Of a stretch of DNA of 16,152 nucleotides, positions 1 to 7,466 are shown piece by piece (the first letter of the stretch is position 1; every line of letters begins with the position of its first letter). The notes under the pieces were generated by a model. That model saw only the letters and a program-made list of their open reading frames with translations, searched no databases and was not told the origin of the DNA. Made by a program: the position numbers and the translations under genes. This stretch comes from an uncultured Asticcacaulis sp. (GTDB taxonomy: Bacteria > Pseudomonadota > Alphaproteobacteria > Caulobacterales > Caulobacteraceae), in the NCBI GenBank assembly GCA_946480525.1, contig CAMLLA010000041.1, positions 1 through 16,152 on the forward strand, read 5' to 3'.

Positions 1-1075
1 ACACGTGCTCGAAGTGCCGCTCGACCGGGTCCTCGACGCTCAATATCTTCTTTCCCGACCCCTTGAAGGCATTCAGCAGGGCATAAAGCGTGGTCGTCTT
101 CCCCGATCCTGTCGGCCCGGTGACGAGAAACAGGCCGTACGGTGTCTTCACGGCGCGTTCGACCAGTGCCCGGACGCGTTCCGGCAGGTTCAGCGATGCA
201 ATGTCCTGGGGTGCTGACGCCCTGTCGAGCAATCTCAGTGTCGCGCTTTCGCCGAACACGGTGGGGGACGTCGCTACGCGGACATCGATCGCGCGGCCGG
301 CGTTGATAAGCGAAGCCCGGCCGTCCTGGGGGAGCCTGCGCTCGCCGACATTGAGGCTGGACAGCACCTTGATGCGCGACACGCAGGGTTCGGAGAGGTC
401 AGCGGGCACGGTCAGGTAGTCGACAAGCTTGCCGTCCACGCGCAACCGCACCCTCAGGTCGTTGCGGCGCGGCTCAAAATGGATGTCCGAAGCCCCGCGA
501 TCCACGGCGGCGGCAAACGCCTGGGCCACCAGTTCAACCGCCTGGCCCTCCACACCGTGATCTTCGACGAAAGCGATGTCGCGTTCCACGCGTCGTTCGT
601 CCAGGAAGGCGTCAGAGCGGATGTCGTCATCGTCGAAACTGTCGGCGGCATTGCGCCAGTCCGCGGGACGCGCGACGCAGAAGACGATGTTCCGGCCGCT
701 GGCGAAGCTCAGACCGGCGTGCATCTCGGGATCGAGCGGATCGATGGCGGCGCAGACCAGGTCTTCGCCTTCCAGCGATAGCGGCACCGCCCGTACACGC
801 CGCAGGAATTCGGCCCCAAGGCCCAGCGTCTCGGGATCGACGGCGGGCGGCTGGGTTTCAGGGTTCCAGATGGCAAGCCCTGTAACCGCGGCATAGGCAA
901 GCGCCAGGTCGTCGTCGGACAACTGCCCCAGTTGATTGAGGACGCGCTCGATCGGCTGGCCGGTCCGGCCGGCAACGGCTTCGGCGCGGTTTATCGCTTC
1001 CCGACTTATCTTGCCGGTATTGAGCAGGTGATCGATGATCGCATCCCGGCCCGGGAGATCCGCTTCGAGGTTCAT
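1..1075 (-). CDS. gspE: T2SS assembly ATPase GspE (3' end cut by window edge)
   Basis: Cytoplasmic hexameric ATPase that drives pseudopilus assembly in the type II secretion system. The first 358 residues are present; the family is usually about 500, so the C-terminal part lies outside the window. Visible in order: an N-terminal GspE/PilB-type domain (about 10-140, with a degenerate LxxxDDDLALAYA helix), ASDIHFEP at 195-202 opening the ATPase core, a Walker A box GPTGSGKTT at 320-328, and SVEDPVE at 346-352 typical of PilT/GspE-type ATPases. The ATG at 1075 overlaps the TGA of the prepilin peptidase gene as ATGA, which fixes the start and suggests translational coupling. It is the last operon gene visible; gspF probably lies further left, which cannot be seen here. 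PilB or another PilT-type ATPase is less likely because every neighbour is a T2SS gene. Confidence 0.95.
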   Translation of the reverse strand, partial: MNLEADLPGRDAIIDHLLNTGKISREAINRAEAVAGRTGQPIERVLNQLGQLSDDDLALAYAAVTGLAIWNPETQPPAVDPETLGLGAEFLRRVRAVPLSLEGEDLVCAAIDPLDPEMHAGLSFASGRNIVFCVARPADWRNAADSFDDDDIRSDAFLDERRVERDIAFVEDHGVEGQAVELVAQAFAAAVDRGASDIHFEPRRNDLRVRLRVDGKLVDYLTVPADLSEPCVSRIKVLSSLNVGERRLPQDGRASLINAGRAIDVRVATSPTVFGESATLRLLDRASAPQDIASLNLPERVRALVERAVKTPYGLFLVTGPTGSGKTTTLYALLNAFKGSGKKILSVEDPVERHFEHV

Positions 1076-1803
1076 GCCCCTCCTCCCGCTGCCATTCCGG
1101 CAAGCACCACGAAACCGCATAAGGCAATTGCCGGTCCGAAAGGCAGCCTTGCCCCCCGCCCCTTGCGCGTGACAAGCAGGAAGGCCAGGGCCAGGATCGA
1201 GGCCGCCGCAACCGCCGCCGCCGTCCATTGCCCGAGGCCCAGGGCCAGGGCAGCGATCAGCTTTACATCGCCCAGCCCCAGCAGGGTTATCCCGCGGCCG
1301 CGTTCCAGCCACGCCTTTACCGCCAGCAGTACGGCGCCTGCCACCACGGCGGAAATGACACCTTCGATCAGGGTCCCGCCTAGCGTGGCCAACAGGCCGG
1401 AAAGTGCGGCGACAACCAGGTTTCCGGCGTCGGGCAGGCGTAGCGTGCGCATGTCGATCAACGCCTGGATCAGCAGGACGAGGCCAAGCGCGGCTAGTAT
1501 GATATTGCCGGGATAGGGTGTGAACAGGACGGCGCACGCGGCAAGGCACGCGCCCATCCCTTCTCCGGCGAGGTGAAAGGCATGAATACCGTGTCCGCAG
1601 CGGCCGCAACGGCCACGCGCCGCGATATAGCCCGCAAAAGGCACGGTTTCCGCCCAGCTGAGCACCCTGGCACAACCGTCGCAGCGCGAACGCCCGGACC
1701 AGGGCGAAACCCCCGCCTCCATTCGCAAGGCTGCGGTGGCGCCGAACGATCCGACGATCGCGCCTGTAATCCCGGCGAATCCCGCCGCGGCTATGAGCGG
1801 CAT
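1072..1803 (-). CDS. gspO: Prepilin leader peptidase/N-methyltransferase GspO
   Basis: Integral inner-membrane aspartyl protease that cleaves the leader of pseudopilins after glycine and methylates the new N terminus. The 243-residue protein shows two Cys-x-x-Cys pairs at 41/44 and 66/69 with an intervening ETVPFAGYIAARGRC stretch (family pattern ENIPxxSxxxxRGRC), catalytic Asp117 in ALIDMRTLRLPD, and catalytic Asp179 in GLGDVKL. Several hydrophobic segments follow, and PFGPAIA lies near the end. An upstream in-frame start would overlap gspG by over 100 bp, so the ATG at 1803, placed just after the gspG stop, is preferred. Its stop overlaps the gspE start as ATGA. It probably processes the four pseudopilins encoded in the same operon, making the plasmid locus self-sufficient for maturation. 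Confidence 0.95.
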   Translation of the reverse strand: MPLIAAAGFAGITGAIVGSFGATAALRMEAGVSPWSGRSRCDGCARVLSWAETVPFAGYIAARGRCGRCGHGIHAFHLAGEGMGACLAACAVLFTPYPGNIILAALGLVLLIQALIDMRTLRLPDAGNLVVAALSGLLATLGGTLIEGVISAVVAGAVLLAVKAWLERGRGITLLGLGDVKLIAALALGLGQWTAAAVAAASILALAFLLVTRKGRGARLPFGPAIALCGFVVLAGMAAGGGA

Positions 1804-1811
1804 CTCGATCA

Positions 1812-2246
1812 CTATCGCACGCTCGCAACCAGATCCTGATCGACACCCTTTCCGCCCGGCTTGCCGTCCGCACCAAGAGAGGTGACGCTGGCGGCGCCAT
1901 CGGTAGCCAGCGCATAGGCCAGCGGCCGCCCCCATGGGTCATTGAGCGCCTTGGCCGACTTCAGATAGGGGCCAAGCCAGCCCTCGGCGCCCGGATCGGC
2001 GATCAGGGCGTTCAACCCCTCGGCCTGTGTCGGGTAACGCCCGATATCATCCTTGAACAGATCCAGCGAGGTGGCTGTGGATTCCAGTTGCAGGTTGGCC
2101 GTCTTGACGCGCGCCCGCGCCAGCTGCCCCAGCAGCGACGGCGTCAGCACGGCCGCAATCAGTGAGATAATGACGATGACGACGAGCATTTCCGTCAGGG
2201 TATAGCCGGCATCGGCCTCTACGGTTTTTTGATCAGATCGGCGCAT
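1812..2246 (-). CDS. gspG: Major pseudopilin GspG
   Basis: Main subunit of the periplasmic pseudopilus that pushes substrates through the secretin. The 144-residue protein has a short basic leader, a prepilin cleavage site between Gly14 and Tyr15, Glu19 at mature position +5, and the hydrophobic helix LTEMLVVIVIISLIAAVL. Tyr at +1 instead of Phe or Met is slightly unusual. The C-terminal half has the GspG hallmarks RYPTQAEGLNAL and DPWGRPLAY, and the calcium-binding loop LGADGKPGGKGVDQDL with its aspartates intact. It lacks the usual terminal NW and ends in VASVR. The ATG at 2246 has a GGGGGAG ribosome binding site 8 nt upstream and overlaps the preceding pseudopilin gene by 28 bp. The stop lies 8 bp from the gspO start. 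Confidence 0.95.
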   Translation of the reverse strand: MRRSDQKTVEADAGYTLTEMLVVIVIISLIAAVLTPSLLGQLARARVKTANLQLESTATSLDLFKDDIGRYPTQAEGLNALIADPGAEGWLGPYLKSAKALNDPWGRPLAYALATDGAASVTSLGADGKPGGKGVDQDLVASVR

Positions 2247-2878
2247 TCCGGCATCTCCCCCAAACTTGTACGATAAACAGACACTAGCGCAAACAGATGA
2301 TCGGGATCACCCAAAAAACGTACCCGCCGCTCTTCGACGCGCCCGCCCGAGACCGCGCGGATGCGCCAGACCTGGCCGTCCCGCGAACCCGAACTGAAGA
2401 GTATGCCGGCCTTGGTCGGCCGGTCGCGGTCCGGGTCGACCTGCCCGAGACTGGAAAACAGGCTGGCGGTACAGTCGTCGCGTTTTCCTGACGCGATGCG
2501 CGCCATAAGATCCTGGCGGTCTCGCCGGATGGACTGCGCCAGACGTTTTTCACTGACCTCACCGGCCCTTTCCAGCGGCCATTTCGCATACTCTGCCTGC
2601 CCAGATAGACGGACCGCGAAGCGGTTGCGGCCGACGGTGATCTCCTTCTGCGCGCGGGCCTCGAACGGCTCGTCGCCCGTCGCGATATCGGCAGCGAACT
2701 GTATGACGGCGCTGTTGATGGCTTCCTCGCCCTGAAGCCGGTCTAGCCGCCCTGCTTCCGCCCGCTTGCGGCTGTCCGACAGGGTCAGGGCGCCTGCGCA
2801 CAGGATCGACACCGCCGCGCAAAGCACAACGGCCGTCAACGTGGCGTAGCCCGCGTCCGGCCTAAGGGATCGTAACAC
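2219..2878 (-). CDS. GspK-like minor pseudopilin
   Basis: A 219-residue protein with a prepilin-like N terminus: leader ending in AG (Gly10), then YATLTAVVLCAAVSILCAGALTLSD as the hydrophobic helix. Mature position +5 is Thr15, not Glu. Loss of Glu+5 is a known mark of GspK, the pseudopilus tip subunit, whose position next to the other pseudopilins fits here. It is shorter than typical GspK (about 300 residues), so part of the family's globular insertion seems to be missing. Two cysteines (DDC, PEC) may form a periplasmic disulfide. The start is a GTG at 2878 behind an AGGGGGT ribosome binding site; it overlaps the end of gspD by 17 bp and the start of gspG by 28 bp. I assign GspK by operon logic and the +5 residue, not by strong sequence recognition. 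Confidence 0.75.
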   Translation of the reverse strand: MLRSLRPDAGYATLTAVVLCAAVSILCAGALTLSDSRKRAEAGRLDRLQGEEAINSAVIQFAADIATGDEPFEARAQKEITVGRNRFAVRLSGQAEYAKWPLERAGEVSEKRLAQSIRRDRQDLMARIASGKRDDCTASLFSSLGQVDPDRDRPTKAGILFSSGSRDGQVWRIRAVSGGRVEERRVRFLGDPDHLFALVSVYRTSLGEMPECADLIKKP

Positions 2879-4766
2879 CCGACCCCCTGCTCAGCCAGCT
2901 TCCCTCGCCGAGATTGTCCCTCAGGTCGGCGCCAAGGCTGCTCAGAAGGCTGTCATAGGCGGCAGTGTCGCGAAGGATCTTCACCTGAATGAGGACGACC
3001 AGCTCGGTGCGGTCACGGTTCATTTGCCGCCCCTTAAACAGGGCGCCGACGACCGGCACATCCTTGACGAAGGGCACGCCGCCGTCGCTGTCGCTGTTCG
3101 ACGAATTGATCAGGCCGCCCAGGGCCACGACGGTCCCTTCCGGAACGACAAGCTGGCTTTCCATCAGGCGCTGCTTGATGGTCGGCGAATCGATGCCCGA
3201 GGTTTGCGTCCGCGCGACCGAGCTCACCTCCTGGGTCACCAGCAGGGACACGCGGTTGCCGCCGCTGATCCGTGGCGTTACCTCCAGCTTCACGCCGGTG
3301 TCGCGATAGTCGACCGTGTTTACCAGGGGGGCGTTGCCGGTCGAAGTGGACTGCGCCGTCTGGGTTACTATCGGCACCTGGTCACCCACCTGCAGGCGGG
3401 CTGTGGCATTTTCGATCGTAGTGATCTTCGGGGCCGAGACGATCCGGACGTTGGATTTCGCGCTCAGAGCACGCACGGCCGCGGTGATATCGGTGCCGAC
3501 GTAATTGATCGTGAACCCCGGCGCCGCCGTCGGGAAGCCGGTCGAGGCCGAACTGTAGGAACTGGCCGTAAGGTCGCCGCCGTCGGCGATCTTTTTCCAG
3601 TCGACGCCGTAGTTGAAATCATTGGTCAGGGTGACTTCCAGGATCGACGCCTCGATAAAGACCTGCTGCGGTTCCCTGTCGAGCTGGTTGATGACGTCCA
3701 TCAGCTTCACGCGCGTCGCCTCGGGCGCGTTGACGATGATAGTATTGGTGTCCTTGTCGGCTACGACGCGCACCGATGTGTCCTGGGACGACGGCGCGGC
3801 CATCGCCGGGCCGGTTTCGGCGGGCGCCGCGTTCGTGGCACTCCCTGCACCCGTTCCGGCGGGCGCGGCAAATGCCGCCGTGGGTTCGCCGGCATTGCCC
3901 ATGACCATGTTCAATGTCCGCGCCAGCGATTCCGCCGATGCCCCGCGCGGCCGGTAGACCCAGACACGGACCGACGGATCGTTCGACGGAACATCGAGGC
4001 GCGACACCCAGCTAGATGCTTCGTCCAGTGCTTGGGAGGATTTCGAAAAGGCGAAGAGCCCGTTCAGGCGGGACATCGGCAGCACGGTCACGCTGGACGT
4101 ACCCGACGCCTTCAGAACGCGCTCCAAATCCTGCGCCACGGCCGTGGCGCTGGCGTTCGTCAGCGGATAGAAGCGAATGCGTGCATTGCTCAGGCTGCTC
4201 TGGTCGAACAAAGCGATTGTGGAAACCGCATTTTCCAGTTCTTCGTTCCGGCCGCCCAGCATGATCAGGCCCAGCTTGTCGGATGCGAGAAGCACCAGCT
4301 TGGACCGCGTCACCGTTTCGAGAATCTTGGCAATCTCCTCGGCGGAGGCATAGTTGAGGGGCACGGCCCTGATCTGATAGCCGATGGTCGTCGCCGCGGA
4401 CGCACCCGTCTGGATCTGGCCGCCGATCTGCGCTTTGTCACGCGGGCGCAGGACAAGCGTCTCGCCTTCCCTGAGCATCACCACATCGTAGTTGGCAAGG
4501 GCGGATTCCAGCGCCGCCAGCAGCTGGGCGCGCGTCAGGCGCTGATCGATGCGAAGGTTGATCTTGCCCGCGACGCCGTCCTCGACCCGATAGGAAAGGC
4601 CAAGCGTCGTTCCAAGTATCTCCTCGGCGACCTGCGGGATGTCCGCATTGCGGAATACGAAGGTATAGGTCTGGGCGGACGCCGACTGCGCCGCGGCCGG
4701 CAATGCGGACGGTAGGGTTGCAGCAAGAAAAATAGCCGCCAGCAGCGCGGCAGGGGATTTGTGCAT
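2862..4766 (-). CDS. gspD: Type II secretion secretin GspD
   Basis: Outer-membrane secretin, the gated pore through which folded substrates exit. From the ATG at 4766 it is 634 residues with a clear Sec signal peptide (MHKSPAALLAAIFLA...LPAAAQSA). Domains by eye: N0 about 32-108, N1 130-190, N2 195-258, N3 264-362 with an Ala/Gly/Pro-rich insertion at 291-330, and the secretin barrel about 365-600. The barrel includes IEASILEV, RLQVGDQVPIV and the secretin signature around VPFVKDVPVVGALFKG (564-579), followed by RTELVVLIQVKIL. An upstream GTG at 4820 would bury the signal peptide behind an Arg-rich 18-residue extension and overlap the previous gene, so it was rejected. No long pilotin-binding tail is obvious; about 35 residues follow the barrel. 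Confidence 0.97.
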   Translation of the reverse strand: MHKSPAALLAAIFLAATLPSALPAAAQSASAQTYTFVFRNADIPQVAEEILGTTLGLSYRVEDGVAGKINLRIDQRLTRAQLLAALESALANYDVVMLREGETLVLRPRDKAQIGGQIQTGASAATTIGYQIRAVPLNYASAEEIAKILETVTRSKLVLLASDKLGLIMLGGRNEELENAVSTIALFDQSSLSNARIRFYPLTNASATAVAQDLERVLKASGTSSVTVLPMSRLNGLFAFSKSSQALDEASSWVSRLDVPSNDPSVRVWVYRPRGASAESLARTLNMVMGNAGEPTAAFAAPAGTGAGSATNAAPAETGPAMAAPSSQDTSVRVVADKDTNTIIVNAPEATRVKLMDVINQLDREPQQVFIEASILEVTLTNDFNYGVDWKKIADGGDLTASSYSSASTGFPTAAPGFTINYVGTDITAAVRALSAKSNVRIVSAPKITTIENATARLQVGDQVPIVTQTAQSTSTGNAPLVNTVDYRDTGVKLEVTPRISGGNRVSLLVTQEVSSVARTQTSGIDSPTIKQRLMESQLVVPEGTVVALGGLINSSNSDSDGGVPFVKDVPVVGALFKGRQMNRDRTELVVLIQVKILRDTAAYDSLLSSLGADLRDNLGEGSWLSRGSGVTIP

Positions 4767-4776
4767 GGTCACGAAC

Positions 4777-5259
4777 TCATTGCGCCGTGGGTTTTGGATC
4801 GGCCGCCGGCGCCGGGTCACTCAGTGACACGGTGCGTGTACCGACCGGCGTTTCAAATACAGCGCCATTGCCGCCGACATCGACCAGCCTGACGTCGCCG
4901 CTGGTATCGCCCGCGGTTATCCAGGTCGCAGGCGCCCCGTCGATGGATACGAGCGCCGCCTTGCGCCGCAGGGACACCGAGACGCCAAACAACTGAAACA
5001 TCTTTTCCTTGTAAGCCGCGGCGCCTGAGGTCATGACGAAGATCGGAGTCTGGGCCATGCGCGCGGCGTCGATCTTGACGGCCCGGTCGGCTTCGATCGT
5101 CACGGCCTTGCCCAGCATAGGCTCGACGGCGTCCATGCGCTGGTTAATGCCCGCGGTCGGATCGACAAGCAGCATGAAGGCGGTCACCAGCGTCACCACG
5201 CCGGCCCCAGCCAGCAATGCGGTATGCACCTGTCTAGCTTGCGCGTTAGAAGCGGTCAC
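4777..5259 (-). CDS. GspC/PilP-like inner-membrane T2SS protein
   Basis: About 160 residues: a short cytoplasmic N terminus, one transmembrane segment (LLAGAGVVTLVTAFMLLV, roughly residues 14-31), a linker, then a small beta-rich periplasmic domain. That domain (LFGVSVSLRRKAALVSIDG...WITAGDTSGDVRLVDVGGNGAVFETPVGTRTVSL) follows the pattern of the GspC HR domain, which links the inner-membrane platform to the secretin N0 domain. The PDZ domain of classical GspC is absent and the tail is Pro/Ala-rich. The GTG at 5259 overlaps the preceding TGA as GTGA, as at other junctions in this operon. A TTG at 5265, spaced about 10 nt from a GAGG motif, is an alternative start adding two residues. Position directly before gspD supports the GspC role; sequence similarity alone is weak. 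Confidence 0.7.
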   Translation of the reverse strand: MTASNAQARQVHTALLAGAGVVTLVTAFMLLVDPTAGINQRMDAVEPMLGKAVTIEADRAVKIDAARMAQTPIFVMTSGAAAYKEKMFQLFGVSVSLRRKAALVSIDGAPATWITAGDTSGDVRLVDVGGNGAVFETPVGTRTVSLSDPAPAADPKPTAQ

Positions 5260-5768
5260 CGGCAAAATAAGCGCCCCTCGACTTCGAGTTCAACGTCGCT
5301 GACCTTGTTGCGCAGCGCAACCGTATCGACAAACAGTCGCGGCCGGCTGCGGTTCAGCACGTCCAGCGCAGCGATGGCGCTTTCGTACGACCCCGAGCCC
5401 TTCAGGCTCAGGCGCCATGTCTGAAGGCCGCTCGCCGTCATATCGGAGTCCACCAGGTGAAAGGCGCCGATCTGCAGACCGGCATTGGCGAGCGCCAGAC
5501 TGACGCGGGATTCAACGGCGTCGGGCGCTTCACCGGTGCATACGCTTCCGGCCGGGAAGACCTTCAGGTCGCCGGCGCCACCGGTCGTCTTGCGTATGCG
5601 CTCGGCCTTGGCTTCGAGCTCGGCCAGGCGTGCCTTTGCGTCCGGCGGGGTGGATATCACCCACAGCCCGAAAAGCGGCAGGACAAGGAGTGGCGGCACG
5701 GCGAACACCAGCCAGTGCGGGCGGGCGGGCGCCGCCGTCTTTCTTCCGTTCGGACGGTCGAGGATCAT
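5256..5768 (-). CDS. gspM: GspM-like assembly-platform protein
   Basis: A 170-residue bitopic inner-membrane protein: basic Pro-rich N terminus, a transmembrane helix at about 19-39 (LVFAVPPLLVLPLFGLWVI), a predicted coiled-coil stretch (AKARLAELEAKAERIRK, 44-60), and a C-terminal ferredoxin-like region (about 82-170) with the pattern VSLALANAGLQI...LSLKGSGSYESAIAALDVLNRSRPRLFVDTVAL...LEVEGRLF. This matches GspM/PilO-type proteins, which pair with GspL in the platform around the ATPase and GspF. The ATG at 5768 overlaps the gspL stop as ATGA and has a strong GGGGAGGT ribosome binding site 6-7 nt upstream. An in-frame upstream start would overlap gspL by over 100 bp and was rejected. Confidence 0.85.
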   Translation of the reverse strand: MILDRPNGRKTAAPARPHWLVFAVPPLLVLPLFGLWVISTPPDAKARLAELEAKAERIRKTTGGAGDLKVFPAGSVCTGEAPDAVESRVSLALANAGLQIGAFHLVDSDMTASGLQTWRLSLKGSGSYESAIAALDVLNRSRPRLFVDTVALRNKVSDVELEVEGRLFCR

Positions 5769-6508
5769 CGTCTTACCTCCCCGCTTTTGGCGGCCCACAA
5801 CCAGACGCCGCGGCGCACCGGCTTGACCGATTTCTGCAGCTCCGCATCCATGCCGCGAACCGGTGGCGCGTCTCCGCGCGCCTCGACGGCCCAATACCCC
5901 TTGCGCCAGTAATAGGTCTCGATACGAGCGTCCGTGTTCATGGACATGCTGACACGGTTCAGGTCCTGGACGACCCGGTCGATCGTCTGGTCCTGGACAT
6001 CCAGCGCCGCCAATGCGCGGGCATCGGCCTTGGCATTGGCCACACCCTGCGACTGGCGCGTAAGCCGCTGGACGCGCAGTTCTGCCTGGGCGAGCCGCTC
6101 TTCGAGCGCTGCCCGGCGCTGCAGGGCCAGCATGGTCAGCCCCACGAACGCAAGGATGACAACGGCCAGGCAGCCAACCTGCACGGCGCGTTCCTTGACC
6201 ATGGCTTCACGTTTCGCGCGCGACGGCAGGTCGATGCGGAGACGGCGGCCCTGGACCTCGACGTCAAAGCCGTCACCGGTCGCGTCGCCCGCGCGCAGAT
6301 AGACGGCAACGAACTCACCCGGTTCATTGAATGCCCAAGGTTTGAGCCGCCGGACCAGTATGGTGATATCCCCGCCGGAAACGGGGGATGTATGTTGTGC
6401 TTCCAGCCGTGCCGCCCGCACCTGATCCCATGGCCAGGCTGGCGGCGTGGTCACGACGCGTGTAAACGGCTTAAAGGTCGGCCGCTCGCTGATGACTGAC
6501 GCATTCAT
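5765..6508 (-). CDS. gspL: Short GspL/PilN-like platform protein
   Basis: A 247-residue bitopic protein encoded directly before gspM: a cytoplasmic part of only about 109 residues, one transmembrane helix at about 110-129 (QVGCLAVVILAFVGLTMLAL), a coiled coil (RRAALEERLAQAELRVQRL), and a periplasmic ferredoxin-like domain (VQDQTIDRVVQDLNRVSMSM...IETYYWRKGYWAVEARG). Canonical GspL has a cytoplasmic actin-like domain of over 200 residues that recruits GspE, so this version looks strongly reduced and is closer to PilN in plan. The ATG at 6508 overlaps the preceding TGA as ATGA; a longer in-frame start at 6565 would overlap further and is less likely. The assignment rests on layout and on the gspL-gspM gene order. 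Confidence 0.8.
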   Translation of the reverse strand: MNASVISERPTFKPFTRVVTTPPAWPWDQVRAARLEAQHTSPVSGGDITILVRRLKPWAFNEPGEFVAVYLRAGDATGDGFDVEVQGRRLRIDLPSRAKREAMVKERAVQVGCLAVVILAFVGLTMLALQRRAALEERLAQAELRVQRLTRQSQGVANAKADARALAALDVQDQTIDRVVQDLNRVSMSMNTDARIETYYWRKGYWAVEARGDAPPVRGMDAELQKSVKPVRRGVWLWAAKSGEVRR

Positions 6509-7014
6509 GGTGTACTGTCGCGCCCCTCCCCTCGGCACGTCCGGGAAATCATGTCGAACTGACAATCCTCCGGCTGCTCCGTCTCAAGACGGACCAGACC
6601 TAGGGTTGTGCCTGATAGGTCCTGCAAGATCAAGGCCTCAAGACGCTGGTCCGGCGCTTCAATCACTTTCGGTGGCCAGGACGCCAAAATCTTTCCCTGG
6701 CTGACATAGACCAGTCGCTGGGACAGAGCGGTTAGACGAAACTGACAACGTCGCAAGCCGCAGTCATAGGCGATATCGCGCGCGCTTCCGGTCAGGTCGT
6801 CGGCGAAAAACGGCTGATGCGGCGTCAGGCCATCGCGAAGTAGCGCCAAAGTGTCCTCGGCCATCTTCGCTGTTTGCCGCGCCCTGAGGACCTGCTGATT
6901 GTGGCGCGTGACCAGGTTGGTCGCGACCAGGATGCCGGCCAGGGCCAGGCTGACGACCGTCAGCGCCACCACGGTTTCCACCAGGGTAAAGCCGTCATCG
7001 CGCCGCCCGGTCAT
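6505..7014 (-). CDS. GspJ-like minor pseudopilin
   Basis: A 169-residue pseudopilin with a short basic leader (MTGRRDDG), cleavage between Gly8 and Phe9, Glu13 at mature +5, and the helix FTLVETVVALTVVSLALAGIL. The globular part has four cysteines (YDCGLRRC near the middle, EDC and RTC near the end) that may form two disulfides. The ATG at 7014 overlaps the upstream gene's TGA as ATGA. Its size and its place after a GspI-like gene suggest GspJ, a pseudopilus tip-complex subunit, but GspH or GspI cannot be excluded by eye. The processing peptidase is encoded in the same operon. Confidence 0.75.
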   Translation of the reverse strand: MTGRRDDGFTLVETVVALTVVSLALAGILVATNLVTRHNQQVLRARQTAKMAEDTLALLRDGLTPHQPFFADDLTGSARDIAYDCGLRRCQFRLTALSQRLVYVSQGKILASWPPKVIEAPDQRLEALILQDLSGTTLGLVRLETEQPEDCQFDMISRTCRGEGRDSTP

Positions 7015-7385
7015 GAGAGCTTCCCCCGGCCGCACCAGCGCGTCCCATCCAGCCGCCAGACCCTGCCCTTCTGACCGGCTTCCGCCCGCACGGCGCACAT
7101 GCGCATGTTGTCCGTCTTTTGCTCGGTCACCGCCACGGCGTAGGTCATGCTCCCCGCCTTACCGGAATAGACGCCCGGCGTCCGCGGCGTGGTTTCCATG
7201 AGCATCTGTAGAAGCAGCCGTGCCTGCCGGTCGACCTGAGCCGCAGTGGCGGCCCGCCGGGAAATCTGAAGGCTGGTCAGGCAGATCGCCGCCATCAGGC
7301 TGACGATGACCACGGCGACGAGCGCATCGACCATGACGGTGCCCGCGTCTCCATCATGTGCGTGTTTGACAGAATTCCGCGTCAT
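7011..7385 (-). CDS. GspI-like minor pseudopilin, first gene of the T2SS operon
   Basis: A 124-residue prepilin-like protein. The leader ends in DAG (Gly15), and the mature N terminus is TVMVDALVAVVIVSLMAAICL, so position +5 is Asp20, a conservative replacement for the usual Glu. The length and the pattern ARLLLQMLMETTPRTPGVYSG...MTYAVAV are compatible with GspI, a small tip-complex pseudopilin, but this is not certain. The ATG at 7385 starts about 35 nt downstream of the expected transcription start of the candidate promoter at 7427-7455. No strong ribosome binding site is visible. The 3' end overlaps the GspJ-like gene by 4 bp. Confidence 0.7.
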   Translation of the reverse strand: MTRNSVKHAHDGDAGTVMVDALVAVVIVSLMAAICLTSLQISRRAATAAQVDRQARLLLQMLMETTPRTPGVYSGKAGSMTYAVAVTEQKTDNMRMCAVRAEAGQKGRVWRLDGTRWCGRGKLS

Positions 7386-7426
7386 GCGGCGCGCCCAAGC
7401 CCTTCTACGCGAGCTTCCTATTCAAA

Positions 7427-7455
7427 ATCATATCAGATGCTGTGGCCTGCCGCAA
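7427..7455 (-). promoter_or_regulatory. Candidate sigma-70-type promoter of the T2SS operon
   Basis: On the minus strand a TTGCGG box (7450-7455) and a TATGAT box (7427-7432) are separated by exactly 17 bp. The -10 box is one base from consensus, while the -35 matches only TTG. It lies in the short divergent gap between the operon and the TolA-like gene, about 40 bp before the first ATG. Confidence 0.45.
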
Positions 7456-7466
7456 TCGGACGGTGT

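Noticed and set aside
3024..4715. Long open frame of 563 codons on the plus strand
   Set aside because: It is antisense to gspD, rich in Arg/Gly/His with no domain pattern, and is an expected shadow in GC-rich DNA.
5630..6499. Plus-strand open frame of 289 codons
   Set aside because: Antisense to the GspL/GspM genes; low-complexity composition and no recognisable motif.
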